This document shows, in pieces, positions 1-7,389 of a DNA stretch of 64,000 bases. A program made the position numbers and the translations under genes. The stretch lies in contig NZ_BIMH01000017.1 of assembly GCF_004000985.1 (NCBI RefSeq), positions 33,474-97,473 of the forward strand, written 5' to 3'. The stretch's first letter is position 1; each line of letters opens with the position of its first letter. The notes below the pieces were generated by a model that searched no databases, was not told where the DNA came from, and saw only the letters and a list, made by a program, of their open reading frames with translations. Source of the stretch: Paenibacillus validus NBRC 15382 (GTDB taxonomy: Bacteria > Bacillota > Bacilli > Paenibacillales > NBRC-103111).

Positions 1-503
1 TAGATAATTGCCTGATTCGGATTGGCCACTCCAAGCATAATCACCGCCGACAAAATTGGTCCGACGCAGGGTGTCCAACCCGCCGCATACGTTATCCCGA
101 CAAGTACGGAACCAAAATAACCAACTGGCTTGTTCTTGAAAGTAACTCTCGCGTCTTTCATTAAGAACTTGGGTGTAAAAACTCCAAGCATAACCAGACC
201 CATAACAGCGACCATAATACCTCCAAGTTTGCGTATCAGGTCTTGATAATCAGTAAATAAGTTTCCTATGAAACTAACTGAGATACCGAGAGCAATAAAA
301 ATAATTGAGAAACCGATCATAAAAAACACCGTATGCATCATCGCTTGCCGGTGGAGCATTCCTTTACCTTCTTGCAAATCTTTTACAGAAATACCTGTAA
401 TGTATGATAGATAAGAAGGATACAATGGAAGACAGCAGGGCGAAATAAATGATAAAAGACCTGCGCCAAATACAAGCCAAATGCTTAAATCTGCAGCATT
501 CAA
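1..503 (-). CDS. ccdA: CcdA-type thiol:disulfide transporter (partial)
   Basis: This is a polytopic membrane protein of the CcdA/DsbD-core family, which passes reducing equivalents from cytoplasmic thioredoxin across the membrane, for example for cytochrome c maturation or extracytoplasmic thiol repair. The two family Cys motifs are visible: SPCCLPLYPSYLSY near the N-terminus and GWTPCVGPIL near the window edge. The 3' part lies outside the window. The start is a TTG (501-503), chosen because GGGAGGT lies 7 nt upstream and no ATG is near. A BlaI-type palindrome (523-541) lies just upstream, so the gene has its own repressible promoter although it follows the blaR-like gene on the same strand. 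Family assignment is firm; the specific partner is not known. Confidence 0.88.
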   Translation of the reverse strand, partial: MNAADLSIWLVFGAGLLSFISPCCLPLYPSYLSYITGISVKDLQEGKGMLHRQAMMHTVFFMIGFSIIFIALGISVSFIGNLFTDYQDLIRKLGGIMVAVMGLVMLGVFTPKFLMKDARVTFKNKPVGYFGSVLVGITYAAGWTPCVGPILSAVIMLGVANPNQAII

Positions 504-522
504 AAAGGTTACCTCCCTTTTC

Positions 523-541
523 ACACTACTGATTGTAGTGT
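523..541. promoter_or_regulatory. BlaI-type operator 1 (ccdA)
   Basis: The palindrome ACACTACTGATTGTAGTGT lies between the blaR-like stop and the TTG start of ccdA. It matches the other three sites at 1867, 7339 and 11433 (consensus ACACTACNNATTGTAGTGT). On the minus strand it contains a TACAAT -10 element, but no good -35 is seen here. Confidence 0.75.
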
Positions 542-564
542 AAATTGTTTTGAAAAGGGCGGGC

Positions 565-1422
565 TTACGAACACCCACCTAAAATAATGCTACTCATAAT
601 AAATATAAGAGATAGGGTCAGTAACAACGGTTTAAAGTCAGACATGGGAACATGGATCCGCTGTTTCGGTTCAAGAACTTGCATAATTCGATAATTGATT
701 GCATTTTCTGCAAAGTAAGCAACTGCAGTAGAGTGCTGCATCTTGCCTACTTTTGATAGCTTTAGTAGAACATTGCCTAAATAATACTCCGTCCCCATTT
801 GCTTAATGGCGAATCGGTCGGCAAGCAATTCCTTCCATGTCTTAAAATCACGTACCATCGCCTTCATCGTCGGTATATACCCTAACCCGTCAAGGATCAA
901 AGCTAACAGGAACATTTTCAATGGGTCACGATTCCGGCAGTGGTACCACTCATGAAGCAGAATGGCTTCTACTTCATGATTGGAAAACATGCTCAATACT
1001 CCGGTTGAAACAATAATTCGGGGCTGGAAGAATCCTATTGTTAGAGCAATAAACTTCTCATCATTAACAACAATGAACTCTGTCCCCCACTTTTTATACT
1101 TATCATTCAGTTGTTTGGTAAGTTTCGTATGTTTCTTGCTATGAAACACCCTGAGCCATTTTTGGGTTAAACGTAATTGCTTGTAAAGACGCCAGATCAT
1201 TTTCCCAAACGTATATAAAATGATCACGTTGATCAAAAATTTTATGACATTATGGGCTACGGTTTCTTCCTTTAATGCACTTATACAATATTGGAAAAAG
1301 TTCCAGGGAAGGCGAACATCCCATAGTTGATGCGCTATATATAGGCCCATTTGTACTAAAATCATAACACCGACGAGTAACAAGGAACCGAAAATGAAAT
1401 TTATTCGGAATACAGGATTCAT
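565..1422 (-). CDS. M56 (BlaR1/MecR1-type) membrane metallopeptidase
   Basis: This 285-residue protein has N-terminal membrane segments and a zinc-protease motif HEWYH in the context EAILLHEWYHCRNRD, as in the M56 domain of BlaR1/MecR1, which inactivates the partner repressor. It ends in a last membrane segment (LLLTLSLIFIMSSIILGG) at the C-terminus. The penicillin-binding sensor domain of classical BlaR1 (about 600 residues in total) is therefore absent. What it senses is unknown. The ATG overlaps the stop of the upstream BlaI-like repressor gene by 4 bp (ATGA), so the two are translationally coupled. It is the likely antirepressor for the four BlaI-type operators in this window. Confidence 0.85.
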   Translation of the reverse strand: MNPVFRINFIFGSLLLVGVMILVQMGLYIAHQLWDVRLPWNFFQYCISALKEETVAHNVIKFLINVIILYTFGKMIWRLYKQLRLTQKWLRVFHSKKHTKLTKQLNDKYKKWGTEFIVVNDEKFIALTIGFFQPRIIVSTGVLSMFSNHEVEAILLHEWYHCRNRDPLKMFLLALILDGLGYIPTMKAMVRDFKTWKELLADRFAIKQMGTEYYLGNVLLKLSKVGKMQHSTAVAYFAENAINYRIMQVLEPKQRIHVPMSDFKPLLLTLSLIFIMSSIILGGCS

Positions 1423-1853
1423 AAATCTTTCCTGCTTTTCAGTTGATTTAATTTATCCGATAATTTATTGATCAATTCAGAGTCGGCATCCTCCAACGCA
1501 TCAATCATGTGTCCCACAACAAGATCACCAAATTCTTGAATGAGGCCATCTGTAACCGCCTTAGTTTGTACGTGCAGAAATTGTTCTTTCGTTTGCACAG
1601 GTTCGAAAACTGTCACCCTATTCCTGCCTTTTCCACGTGTATCTTTACTAAGGTGCCCTTTTTCCAGCAATCGATTCATTACGGTCATCACTGTGTTAAA
1701 CGAAATAGGACTTTCCTGATTTAAAATTGACTGCACATCCTTGATACTCATACCATCGGACAACCACAATATGTTCATAATCTTGGCTTCGAGTGGGCCG
1801 AAAAAACGATTTAATCCTTCTTCATTCACATTAAACTTCTTCACATTTGTCAT
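1419..1853 (-). CDS. BlaI/MecI/CopY-family transcriptional repressor
   Basis: This winged-helix repressor of about 144 residues has the BlaI family signature (LGPLEAKIMNILW-like start, then FNTVMTVMNRLLEKGHL, then a C-terminal dimerisation part). Family members bind TACA/TGTA dyads and are cleaved or inactivated by an M56 protease encoded next door. I chose the ATG at 1851-1853 because the run of G at 1861-1866 acts as its ribosome-binding site. A GTG further upstream (1866-1868) would put the coding region into its own operator. It is autoregulated: its promoter has TTGACA and TACAAT 17 bp apart with the -10 inside the palindrome 1867-1885. It probably represses ccdA, the 7285 operon and the carboxypeptidase too (inference from the shared operator). 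A CopY-like copper role is possible given the neighbourhood. Confidence 0.88.
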   Translation of the reverse strand: MTNVKKFNVNEEGLNRFFGPLEAKIMNILWLSDGMSIKDVQSILNQESPISFNTVMTVMNRLLEKGHLSKDTRGKGRNRVTVFEPVQTKEQFLHVQTKAVTDGLIQEFGDLVVGHMIDALEDADSELINKLSDKLNQLKSRKDL

Positions 1854-1866
1854 TTTCTGCCCCCCC

Positions 1867-1885
1867 ACACTACAAATTGTAGTCT
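1867..1885. promoter_or_regulatory. BlaI-type operator 2 (blaI-blaR)
   Basis: The palindrome ACACTACAAATTGTAGTCT covers the -10 box (minus-strand TACAAT, 1876-1881) of the repressor promoter. It is the closest of the four sites to the perfect dyad ACACTACAA-N-TTGTAGTGT. Confidence 0.8.
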
Positions 1886-1904
1886 ATTAAATACACTGTG
1901 TCAA
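1876..1904 (-). promoter_or_regulatory. sigma-A promoter of blaI-blaR
   Basis: On the minus strand TTGACA (1899-1904) and TACAAT (1876-1881) are separated by 17 bp. The -10 lies inside the BlaI-type operator, a standard arrangement for repression by steric block. Confidence 0.8.
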
Positions 1905-1957
1905 TCGCTCACAAATCGGGCAAAAATGAATCCGGCCTCCCTACATAAGTTCTACAT

Positions 1958-1974
1958 AATCATGTATTATGATT
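1958..1974. promoter_or_regulatory. Inverted repeat upstream of the multicopper oxidase
   Basis: AATCAT-GTATT-ATGATT is a perfect 6-bp dyad with a 5-bp centre, about 50 bp upstream of the oxidase start. It overlaps TATGAT, a possible -10, but no convincing -35 was found. It differs from both the BlaI-type and CsoR-type sites, so a separate regulator may act here. Confidence 0.4.
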
Positions 1975-2026
1975 AGTTTGTGATAAATGTTATAGACAAA
2001 AGTATTGAGGATAGGGAGGAAGCATT

Positions 2027-3688
2027 ATGAAGATTGGTACACGTTTTAAATTAGTATTCGTTTTTGCAATACTTGCTGTTTTGCTTACAGCCTGCTTTGA
2101 TTCGAAGGATTCGATGGAAGGAATGGATCACTCGAACATGAATCAATCCGGTATGACCAATACGGATAGCAGCAATCAGTCTAATGTAAATACACAAGAT
2201 AAAACATCAAAGATGACAACCTTAAAGGGGAAGGAATTTACGCTTACCGCAAAAACAAGCAATTTAGAAATCACTCCTGGAAAAACGTTGCCTGTATGGA
2301 CATTTAATAACTCTGTGCCAGGCCCCGAATTTCGTGTTAAACAAGGCGACACCGTCAAAATCACATTAAAAAACGATTTGCCTGAACCCACTACGATACA
2401 TTGGCATGGTTTACCTGTTCCCAACGAAATGGACGGCATTCCGGGTGTAACTCAAAATGCTGTACAACCTGGGAAGTCATTTGTCTATGAATTTAAAGCT
2501 ACTGTTCCCGGCACTTACTGGTACCATTCTCATCAAGACGGTGCTAATCAAGTGGATAAGGGCCTCTACGGTGCGTTTATTGTTGAAGGAACAGATGAGA
2601 AAGTGGATCGGGATTATACGTTAGTTTTAGATGAATGGATGAGCATGGGCGATATGGACATGTCATCAATGGACAATAGCAGCATGAACATGGATATGTC
2701 ATCGATGGATCATAGCAACATGAATATGGATTCTTCAAAAGACCAGGCATCGAGTGAAAATAACATGGACCATGGAAATATGGGTGATGATGCTCACGGT
2801 TCTTCGGCTGAAGGTCATGATATGAGTATGTACGATATATATTCAATCAATGGGAAGTCGGGAGACTCGATTGATAAACTTATAGTGAAAAAGGGCGAAA
2901 AAGTTCGCATTCGACTCGTTAACGCTGGATTACTTTCGCATAATATCCATTTACATGGGCACGAATTTAAAGTCGTCTCTACTGACGGACAACCGATCAA
3001 CAATCCTGCTTCTATCAATGATCAGGTCATTTCGATTGCTCCGGGAGAACGCTACGATCTCGAATTTGAAGCGAACAACCCCGGGCAATGGTATATCGAA
3101 GATCACGGAGATGATCCGCGTGTGAAAGGCATGAAGGCCATCATTGCCTACGAAGGCGCAAACGCAGATACAGACAAGCCAAACGAAACTGCCGCGCTGC
3201 CAATCCTTGATTTGACACGTTATGGGCAATCATCAAATTCAGTGTTCACATTGGACCAAAAATATGATTTAGAGTACACGATGGATCTGAATACGGATCA
3301 ACAGAGTGGACAGCAGGTCTATACGATTAATGGAAAAACATATCCCGACACTGAGAAAATCAAAGTCAAAAAGGGAGACCTCGTCAAAGTCCGATTAGTC
3401 AATAATTCCAAGACCGACGATCATCCCATGCACCTTCATGGTCATTTCTTCCAAGTTCTTAGCAAGAACGGTAAGCCTATAGAAGGCTCACCCATCGTGA
3501 AAGACACACTTAATTTGAAACCAGGAGAAGAATACGAAGTGGCTTTTGTTGCGGATAATCCAGGAGACTGGATGTTCCACTGTCACGAACTTCACCATGC
3601 TGCAGCAGGTATGGTTACGCATTTGCAATATACCGACTATAAGAGCGATTTTGTACCTGATCCGAATGCCGGCAATAAGCCTGAATAA
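2027..3688 (+). CDS. Multicopper oxidase lipoprotein with Met/His-rich insert
   Basis: This 553-residue copper oxidase is probably anchored outside the membrane. A signal peptide ends in the lipobox LLTAC (Cys23). The four copper-ligand blocks of the family are present: IHWHG near residue 125, YWYHSHQ near 165, HPMHLHGHFFQ near 470, and WMFHCHELHH near 517 with the T1 copper Cys. Between the first and second halves (about residues 205-265) is a run of SM, DM and HSNM repeats rich in Met, His and Asp, typical of Cu(I) oxidation or copper buffering, as the Met-rich segment of CueO does. GGGAGGAAG precedes the ATG. It is the only plus-strand gene of this block and ends in a clear terminator. A laccase-like cuprous oxidase role in copper detoxification is likely. 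Confidence 0.92.
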   Translation: MKIGTRFKLVFVFAILAVLLTACFDSKDSMEGMDHSNMNQSGMTNTDSSNQSNVNTQDKTSKMTTLKGKEFTLTAKTSNLEITPGKTLPVWTFNNSVPGPEFRVKQGDTVKITLKNDLPEPTTIHWHGLPVPNEMDGIPGVTQNAVQPGKSFVYEFKATVPGTYWYHSHQDGANQVDKGLYGAFIVEGTDEKVDRDYTLVLDEWMSMGDMDMSSMDNSSMNMDMSSMDHSNMNMDSSKDQASSENNMDHGNMGDDAHGSSAEGHDMSMYDIYSINGKSGDSIDKLIVKKGEKVRIRLVNAGLLSHNIHLHGHEFKVVSTDGQPINNPASINDQVISIAPGERYDLEFEANNPGQWYIEDHGDDPRVKGMKAIIAYEGANADTDKPNETAALPILDLTRYGQSSNSVFTLDQKYDLEYTMDLNTDQQSGQQVYTINGKTYPDTEKIKVKKGDLVKVRLVNNSKTDDHPMHLHGHFFQVLSKNGKPIEGSPIVKDTLNLKPGEEYEVAFVADNPGDWMFHCHELHHAAAGMVTHLQYTDYKSDFVPDPNAGNKPE

Positions 3689-3697
3689 CCTTAAATG

Positions 3698-3742
3698 GCC
3701 TGATCTTACGCCTTAAATTAGCGTAAAATCAGGCTGTTTTTT
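3698..3742 (+). terminator. Terminator of the multicopper oxidase gene
   Basis: The hairpin arms GCCTGAT.TTACGC and GCGTAA.ATCAGGC are separated by a short AT loop and followed by TGTTTTTT. It stands 10 bp after the oxidase stop. Confidence 0.85.
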
Positions 3743-3750
3743 GCAGGTTG

Positions 3751-4650
3751 TTATTTTGTTTTCGCCCAGCTCTCACCACCGTCTTTACTTTCATATACCG
3801 AATACCTTTCAGTCACAATTAACAGACGGTTGGCGTCTTTCTTCGAACCTTTGATCCCAAGCGGCATTTCTCCATTCAAATCGACTAGCATTGGCTTCCA
3901 AGTTGTTAAGTCGTTCGATCTTTGAAATCTGCTTTCATTCATAGTAATGATTTCCCCGGTTGGCGTAATAAAAATTTGAAATGTCGGCTCATTACCGATC
4001 TTCGTCTCTTTTATATTGTTATCCATTATATCGTAACGGTACAGCCCGCTTTCTGTGCCGGCAATAATGGATGAAGATTGACCGGGTGCAATTGCTATAG
4101 AATATGCAGCTTGAGGAATAACACCTACCTTCGTCCAGGTATTCCCACCGTTGTTGGATTCATACAGATTGTCTCCTGGACCAGCAAGCATTGTATAAAG
4201 ATGCTCAGGGTTATTTGTATCCATGGCCAAAAGGTGCGCATCCGGTTCATTTGGTTTTTGTTTATTCGGTAGCCCGTCTTCGGCCACATCCCAAGTCTTT
4301 CCACCGTCTAATGATCGCTTAACAAAACCATGACCGGAAACTATCATTTTTTCCGGATTTGTTGGATCGATTTCCAGTCCCATTACGTCGTTACTTTGCA
4401 AAGGTTGTAATGTGCGTAACCATTTCCCGTTGTTATATTCATAAACACCTGTATGCGTTCCTAACCAGACAGTTGATTCATCTGCAGAATAGCTAAAGAC
4501 ATGAGGATGCGTTGCCGAGCCGGGTTTTAACTCGTCCGCTGAGCTTGTCCTATTTATGATTCCCCAGACAGCCACGCCTAAAATTCCAATCATAACGATC
4601 GAAAATACCCACCCTATACTCAAAGAAGATCCTTTTTTCTTACTGGCCAT
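3751..4650 (-). CDS. Membrane-anchored BNR/sortilin-like beta-propeller protein
   Basis: This 299-residue protein has one N-terminal membrane anchor (about residues 13-30), then an extracytoplasmic domain with repeated SLDGGKTWD, SNNGGNTWT and SKDGGESWA motifs. These Asp-box (BNR) repeats define a beta-propeller of the YCF48/sortilin type. The enzymatic residues of true sialidases are not evident, so a binding or scaffold role is more likely. It is the last gene of an operon with the C39-like protein, response regulator and kinase (gaps of 18, -4 and 23 bp), placing it under BlaI-type operator 3. It could be a sensor accessory for the kinase (inference). Confidence 0.75.
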   Translation of the reverse strand: MASKKKGSSLSIGWVFSIVMIGILGVAVWGIINRTSSADELKPGSATHPHVFSYSADESTVWLGTHTGVYEYNNGKWLRTLQPLQSNDVMGLEIDPTNPEKMIVSGHGFVKRSLDGGKTWDVAEDGLPNKQKPNEPDAHLLAMDTNNPEHLYTMLAGPGDNLYESNNGGNTWTKVGVIPQAAYSIAIAPGQSSSIIAGTESGLYRYDIMDNNIKETKIGNEPTFQIFITPTGEIITMNESRFQRSNDLTTWKPMLVDLNGEMPLGIKGSKKDANRLLIVTERYSVYESKDGGESWAKTK

Positions 4651-4673
4651 ATTTATCTCTTCTCCTTCAGTTA

Positions 4674-5753
4674 CTAATCCAAATTTTTAGGAAGTTGAAT
4701 ATAAACAATAGTTCCATGGTTGCTTTCAATCCATACCGATCCATGGTGGGCTTCGACTATTTTTTTCACGATTGTAAGACCAATACCTCCACCCCCGGAT
4801 TTTCGATTTCGCGATTTGTCCCCCCGATAAAACCGTTCGAAAACATATGGCAAATCTTTAGGCGAAATACCTGATCCAGTATCACTCACAGTGATAAGAA
4901 CACTTTCCCCCTTATCCGTCGCTTTTATTTCCACATATCTATTTTCCGGGGTAAATTCCAAAGCATTGCTTAACAGATTAACAAGAACTTGAATAAGACG
5001 TTCCTTGTCAACCTGTATGATGATTGAGGGAGCACTTTTGACTATGAGTTGAACATTTTTTTGCATGTAGGCAGCTGATACCACGCTTACTCCATGTTGG
5101 ATCAACTTACTTATGTCTTCTTGTTTCAAAGATAATCGAAATTGGGAGGATTCTATATGTGTGAGTTGCTCCAAATCAGCAACCAAACGAATTAATCGCT
5201 CGATTTCTTCATAACAGGCTTGAATCCGCGACGGTGTCGGTTGCCAAACTCCATCTTGGAATGCTTGCATGTGACTTTTTAACGTTGCAAGCGGAGTACG
5301 CAATTCATGTGCAATATCTTGAGTCATTATTTTGCGCAAATGTTCCTGATTTTGCAATTGTTCTGCAAGTCGATTTAATGAGGCTCCCAGATCCGCCAAC
5401 TCGTCATTTCCTTTAATGTTTGACCTTGATTCTAAATGTCCATGTGTCATTTTTTCCGCAACATGTTTCATTGTGATCAGCGGCGCAGATACTCGTTTCG
5501 CTATATATAAGCTAATACCGATGGTCAAAAGAAGCGCTACCAAAAATGTCCAAACGATGGATTGAATCAATGCTTGTTCTAAATGATAAATAAGCTGAGA
5601 AAAATCGTGAGTCATTCCCATCGACTGGTTCTGATACATCAAGAAGTGATAATGCGTCTCAAATATAAGACTTATACTAACGAATACGAGTATGGCTGCC
5701 ACCGTAAAAATAAAAATGAAGGAAAGGCGGGCACGCAATCCGGTTTTTCTCAT
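4674..5753 (-). CDS. Sensor histidine kinase (HAMP, HisKA, HATPase)
   Basis: This 359-residue kinase has two membrane segments (about 10-31 and 62-85) around a short outside loop, a HAMP domain, an H-box IAHELRTPLATL with phospho-acceptor His149, an N-box (NLLSNALEF), and G-boxes (DTGSGI and GGIGLTIVKKI). The outside loop of about 30 residues contains HYHFLMY and SMGMTHD, an enrichment of His and Met that would suit direct metal (copper) sensing. That is an inference. The ATG overlaps the response-regulator stop by 4 bp, so the pair is coupled. Confidence 0.92.
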   Translation of the reverse strand: MRKTGLRARLSFIFIFTVAAILVFVSISLIFETHYHFLMYQNQSMGMTHDFSQLIYHLEQALIQSIVWTFLVALLLTIGISLYIAKRVSAPLITMKHVAEKMTHGHLESRSNIKGNDELADLGASLNRLAEQLQNQEHLRKIMTQDIAHELRTPLATLKSHMQAFQDGVWQPTPSRIQACYEEIERLIRLVADLEQLTHIESSQFRLSLKQEDISKLIQHGVSVVSAAYMQKNVQLIVKSAPSIIIQVDKERLIQVLVNLLSNALEFTPENRYVEIKATDKGESVLITVSDTGSGISPKDLPYVFERFYRGDKSRNRKSGGGGIGLTIVKKIVEAHHGSVWIESNHGTIVYIQLPKNLD

Positions 5754-6442
5754 CTAGTACCACCCATAAAGCGATACCCAACACCGTAAAGGGTAACGAT
5801 ATATTCCGGTTTTTTAGGATCCGGCTCAATTTTTTGACGTAAATTTTTAACATGCTGATCAATGGACCGAACATCCCCCGCATAATCAAAACCATACACT
5901 TTTTCCACCAATTCTTCTCTTGTAAAATGTCTTTGAGGATGTCGGGCTAAAACCATCAGCAGTTTATATTCGTTCGGAGTTAACACAATCGGAGCTCCAT
6001 TTAAATATACCTCATGGCGTAAAACATCGATAATAAGCTCGCCATCGTTAAAAGAGACGCGATCAGCAAGTAAATAACTGTCATCGGAACGTCGAAGGAT
6101 TGCCCTAACCCTGGCAACCAACTCTCGAACATCAAAAGGCTTAATCAAATAATCATCTGCACCAAGCGAAAGACCTTGTATCCGATTATTTTCTGAAACC
6201 TTTGCGGTAAGCATAAGAATGGGAACGGAGCTTTGCTGACGAATTTTTTGGCATACTTCTTCTCCAGGAATATCCGGAAGCATCAAATCCAGTATGACCA
6301 AGTCGATTGCCGTTGATTCGATAAACGATAAGGCTTCTATACCCGTTCCCGCCTCAACGACGTTGTACCCCTCCTTTACCAAATAAGAACTAATGACATC
6401 GCGGATTTTTTCCTCATCATCGACTATTAAAATGCTCTTCAT
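5750..6442 (-). CDS. OmpR/PhoB-family response regulator
   Basis: This 230-residue regulator has a receiver domain with the acidic pocket (VDDEE), phospho-acceptor Asp52 (LVILDLMLP) and conserved Lys (LIKPF), followed by a winged-helix DNA-binding domain (LTPNEYKLLMVLARHP and VRSIDQHVKNLRQKI). It follows the C39-like gene by 18 bp and overlaps the kinase gene by 4 bp. It is probably expressed from the BlaI-type promoter at 7339. Its target promoters were not identified in the window. Confidence 0.92.
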   Translation of the reverse strand: MKSILIVDDEEKIRDVISSYLVKEGYNVVEAGTGIEALSFIESTAIDLVILDLMLPDIPGEEVCQKIRQQSSVPILMLTAKVSENNRIQGLSLGADDYLIKPFDVRELVARVRAILRRSDDSYLLADRVSFNDGELIIDVLRHEVYLNGAPIVLTPNEYKLLMVLARHPQRHFTREELVEKVYGFDYAGDVRSIDQHVKNLRQKIEPDPKKPEYIVTLYGVGYRFMGGTR

Positions 6443-6460
6443 ACCCTATCATCCTCGCAA

Positions 6461-7285
6461 TTAATCTACTCTGTAGGATAGCGCCTGTTTTCCTAAGGCT
6501 TCCCAACTCTCAATAAATTGTTTCTTATCGACTTTAATTCCTTTTTGATTTTTTCGCGGGTCGTTTATAAACACATGATCATTGTCGTAACCGACCAAGA
6601 GCACCGTATGCTCTTGAAACGTCGTCCGGATCGGCCCAAGTGGGGAATCCCACACCATCCATTGCTTTTCAGACGGCTTCGTGTATGAAACGGTTGTCCA
6701 AACCAGAACCGGAAAACCGTCAGATACTTGTTGCTCCAGTTCATCAAAGTCTTTTCCGGTAAAATCAATTCCGGTTGGAATATATTTGATAAGTAATTCA
6801 AATAATGCCGTGTGATAAATACCGTATCCTTTTTTCTTGCCTGTTATATCTCCTACAAAACCTAAATTCGGGTTTCCCCAATAGCGGATGCTTCCGTCTT
6901 TATTATACTCAATAGGCGTAGGATCCTGTTTTAGTTCGGGAAGCAAATCCATTTTACTTTTATCGATGCCGTAAAAATTGAACATCATCGTTAATGTTGC
7001 AATTTCACATCCGTTATAAAGTTCGGGTAACTGAAGAACGACAGGTGCGTCAATAAAGGCCGATTCGAGCTTTTCTTTTTTCTGATCAACATTATCACTT
7101 TCATTATAATCATCTTTATTTTCAGTTAAGATAGCGACGGATTGTCGCATGTCATCGGGATTAGAACCTATCAAAAACTCCTGATCAGTTATCTTTAAAT
7201 ACAATAACAACGTAAAGAACGCGCTTGTCATAACAAGGCCGATGACTAATATTGTTGCAAATATGTACTTCAGAGTTTTCAACAT
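6461..7285 (-). CDS. Membrane-anchored C39-like peptidase
   Basis: A papain-like C39-type domain (Peptidase_C39_2) follows a single N-terminal anchor (residues about 7-30), so it acts outside the membrane. Catalytic residues are visible: Cys93 in LYNGCEIATLTM, a His in FQEHTVLLVGYD and an Asp in VFINDPRKN. Standalone domains of this kind cleave peptides or act on double-glycine leaders; no substrate is apparent. I chose the ATG at 7283-7285 because GGGAGAGG lies 8 nt upstream, whereas the ATG at 7316-7318 has no ribosome-binding site. It is the first gene of a four-gene operon driven from operator 3. Confidence 0.8.
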   Translation of the reverse strand: MLKTLKYIFATILVIGLVMTSAFFTLLLYLKITDQEFLIGSNPDDMRQSVAILTENKDDYNESDNVDQKKEKLESAFIDAPVVLQLPELYNGCEIATLTMMFNFYGIDKSKMDLLPELKQDPTPIEYNKDGSIRYWGNPNLGFVGDITGKKKGYGIYHTALFELLIKYIPTGIDFTGKDFDELEQQVSDGFPVLVWTTVSYTKPSEKQWMVWDSPLGPIRTTFQEHTVLLVGYDNDHVFINDPRKNQKGIKVDKKQFIESWEALGKQALSYRVD

Positions 7286-7338
7286 ACTTTCTGCCTCTCC
7301 CGTTGTACAACCACTCATAATAAATTTAAAAATTTAAT

Positions 7339-7357
7339 ACACTACATATTGTAGTAT
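7339..7357. promoter_or_regulatory. BlaI-type operator 3 (C39/two-component operon)
   Basis: ACACTACATATTGTAGTAT overlaps the minus-strand -10 TACAAT. A -35 TTACAA lies 16 bp further upstream, giving the same architecture as the repressor's own promoter. Confidence 0.8.
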
Positions 7358-7389
7358 ATATTTGGATAATTGTAACTACCTGTTCTCAC

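Noticed and set aside
1854..1868. GTG start of the BlaI-like repressor at 1868
   Set aside because: It would place the coding start inside its own operator and has no upstream ribosome-binding site; the ATG at 1853 has both the right position and the G-run.
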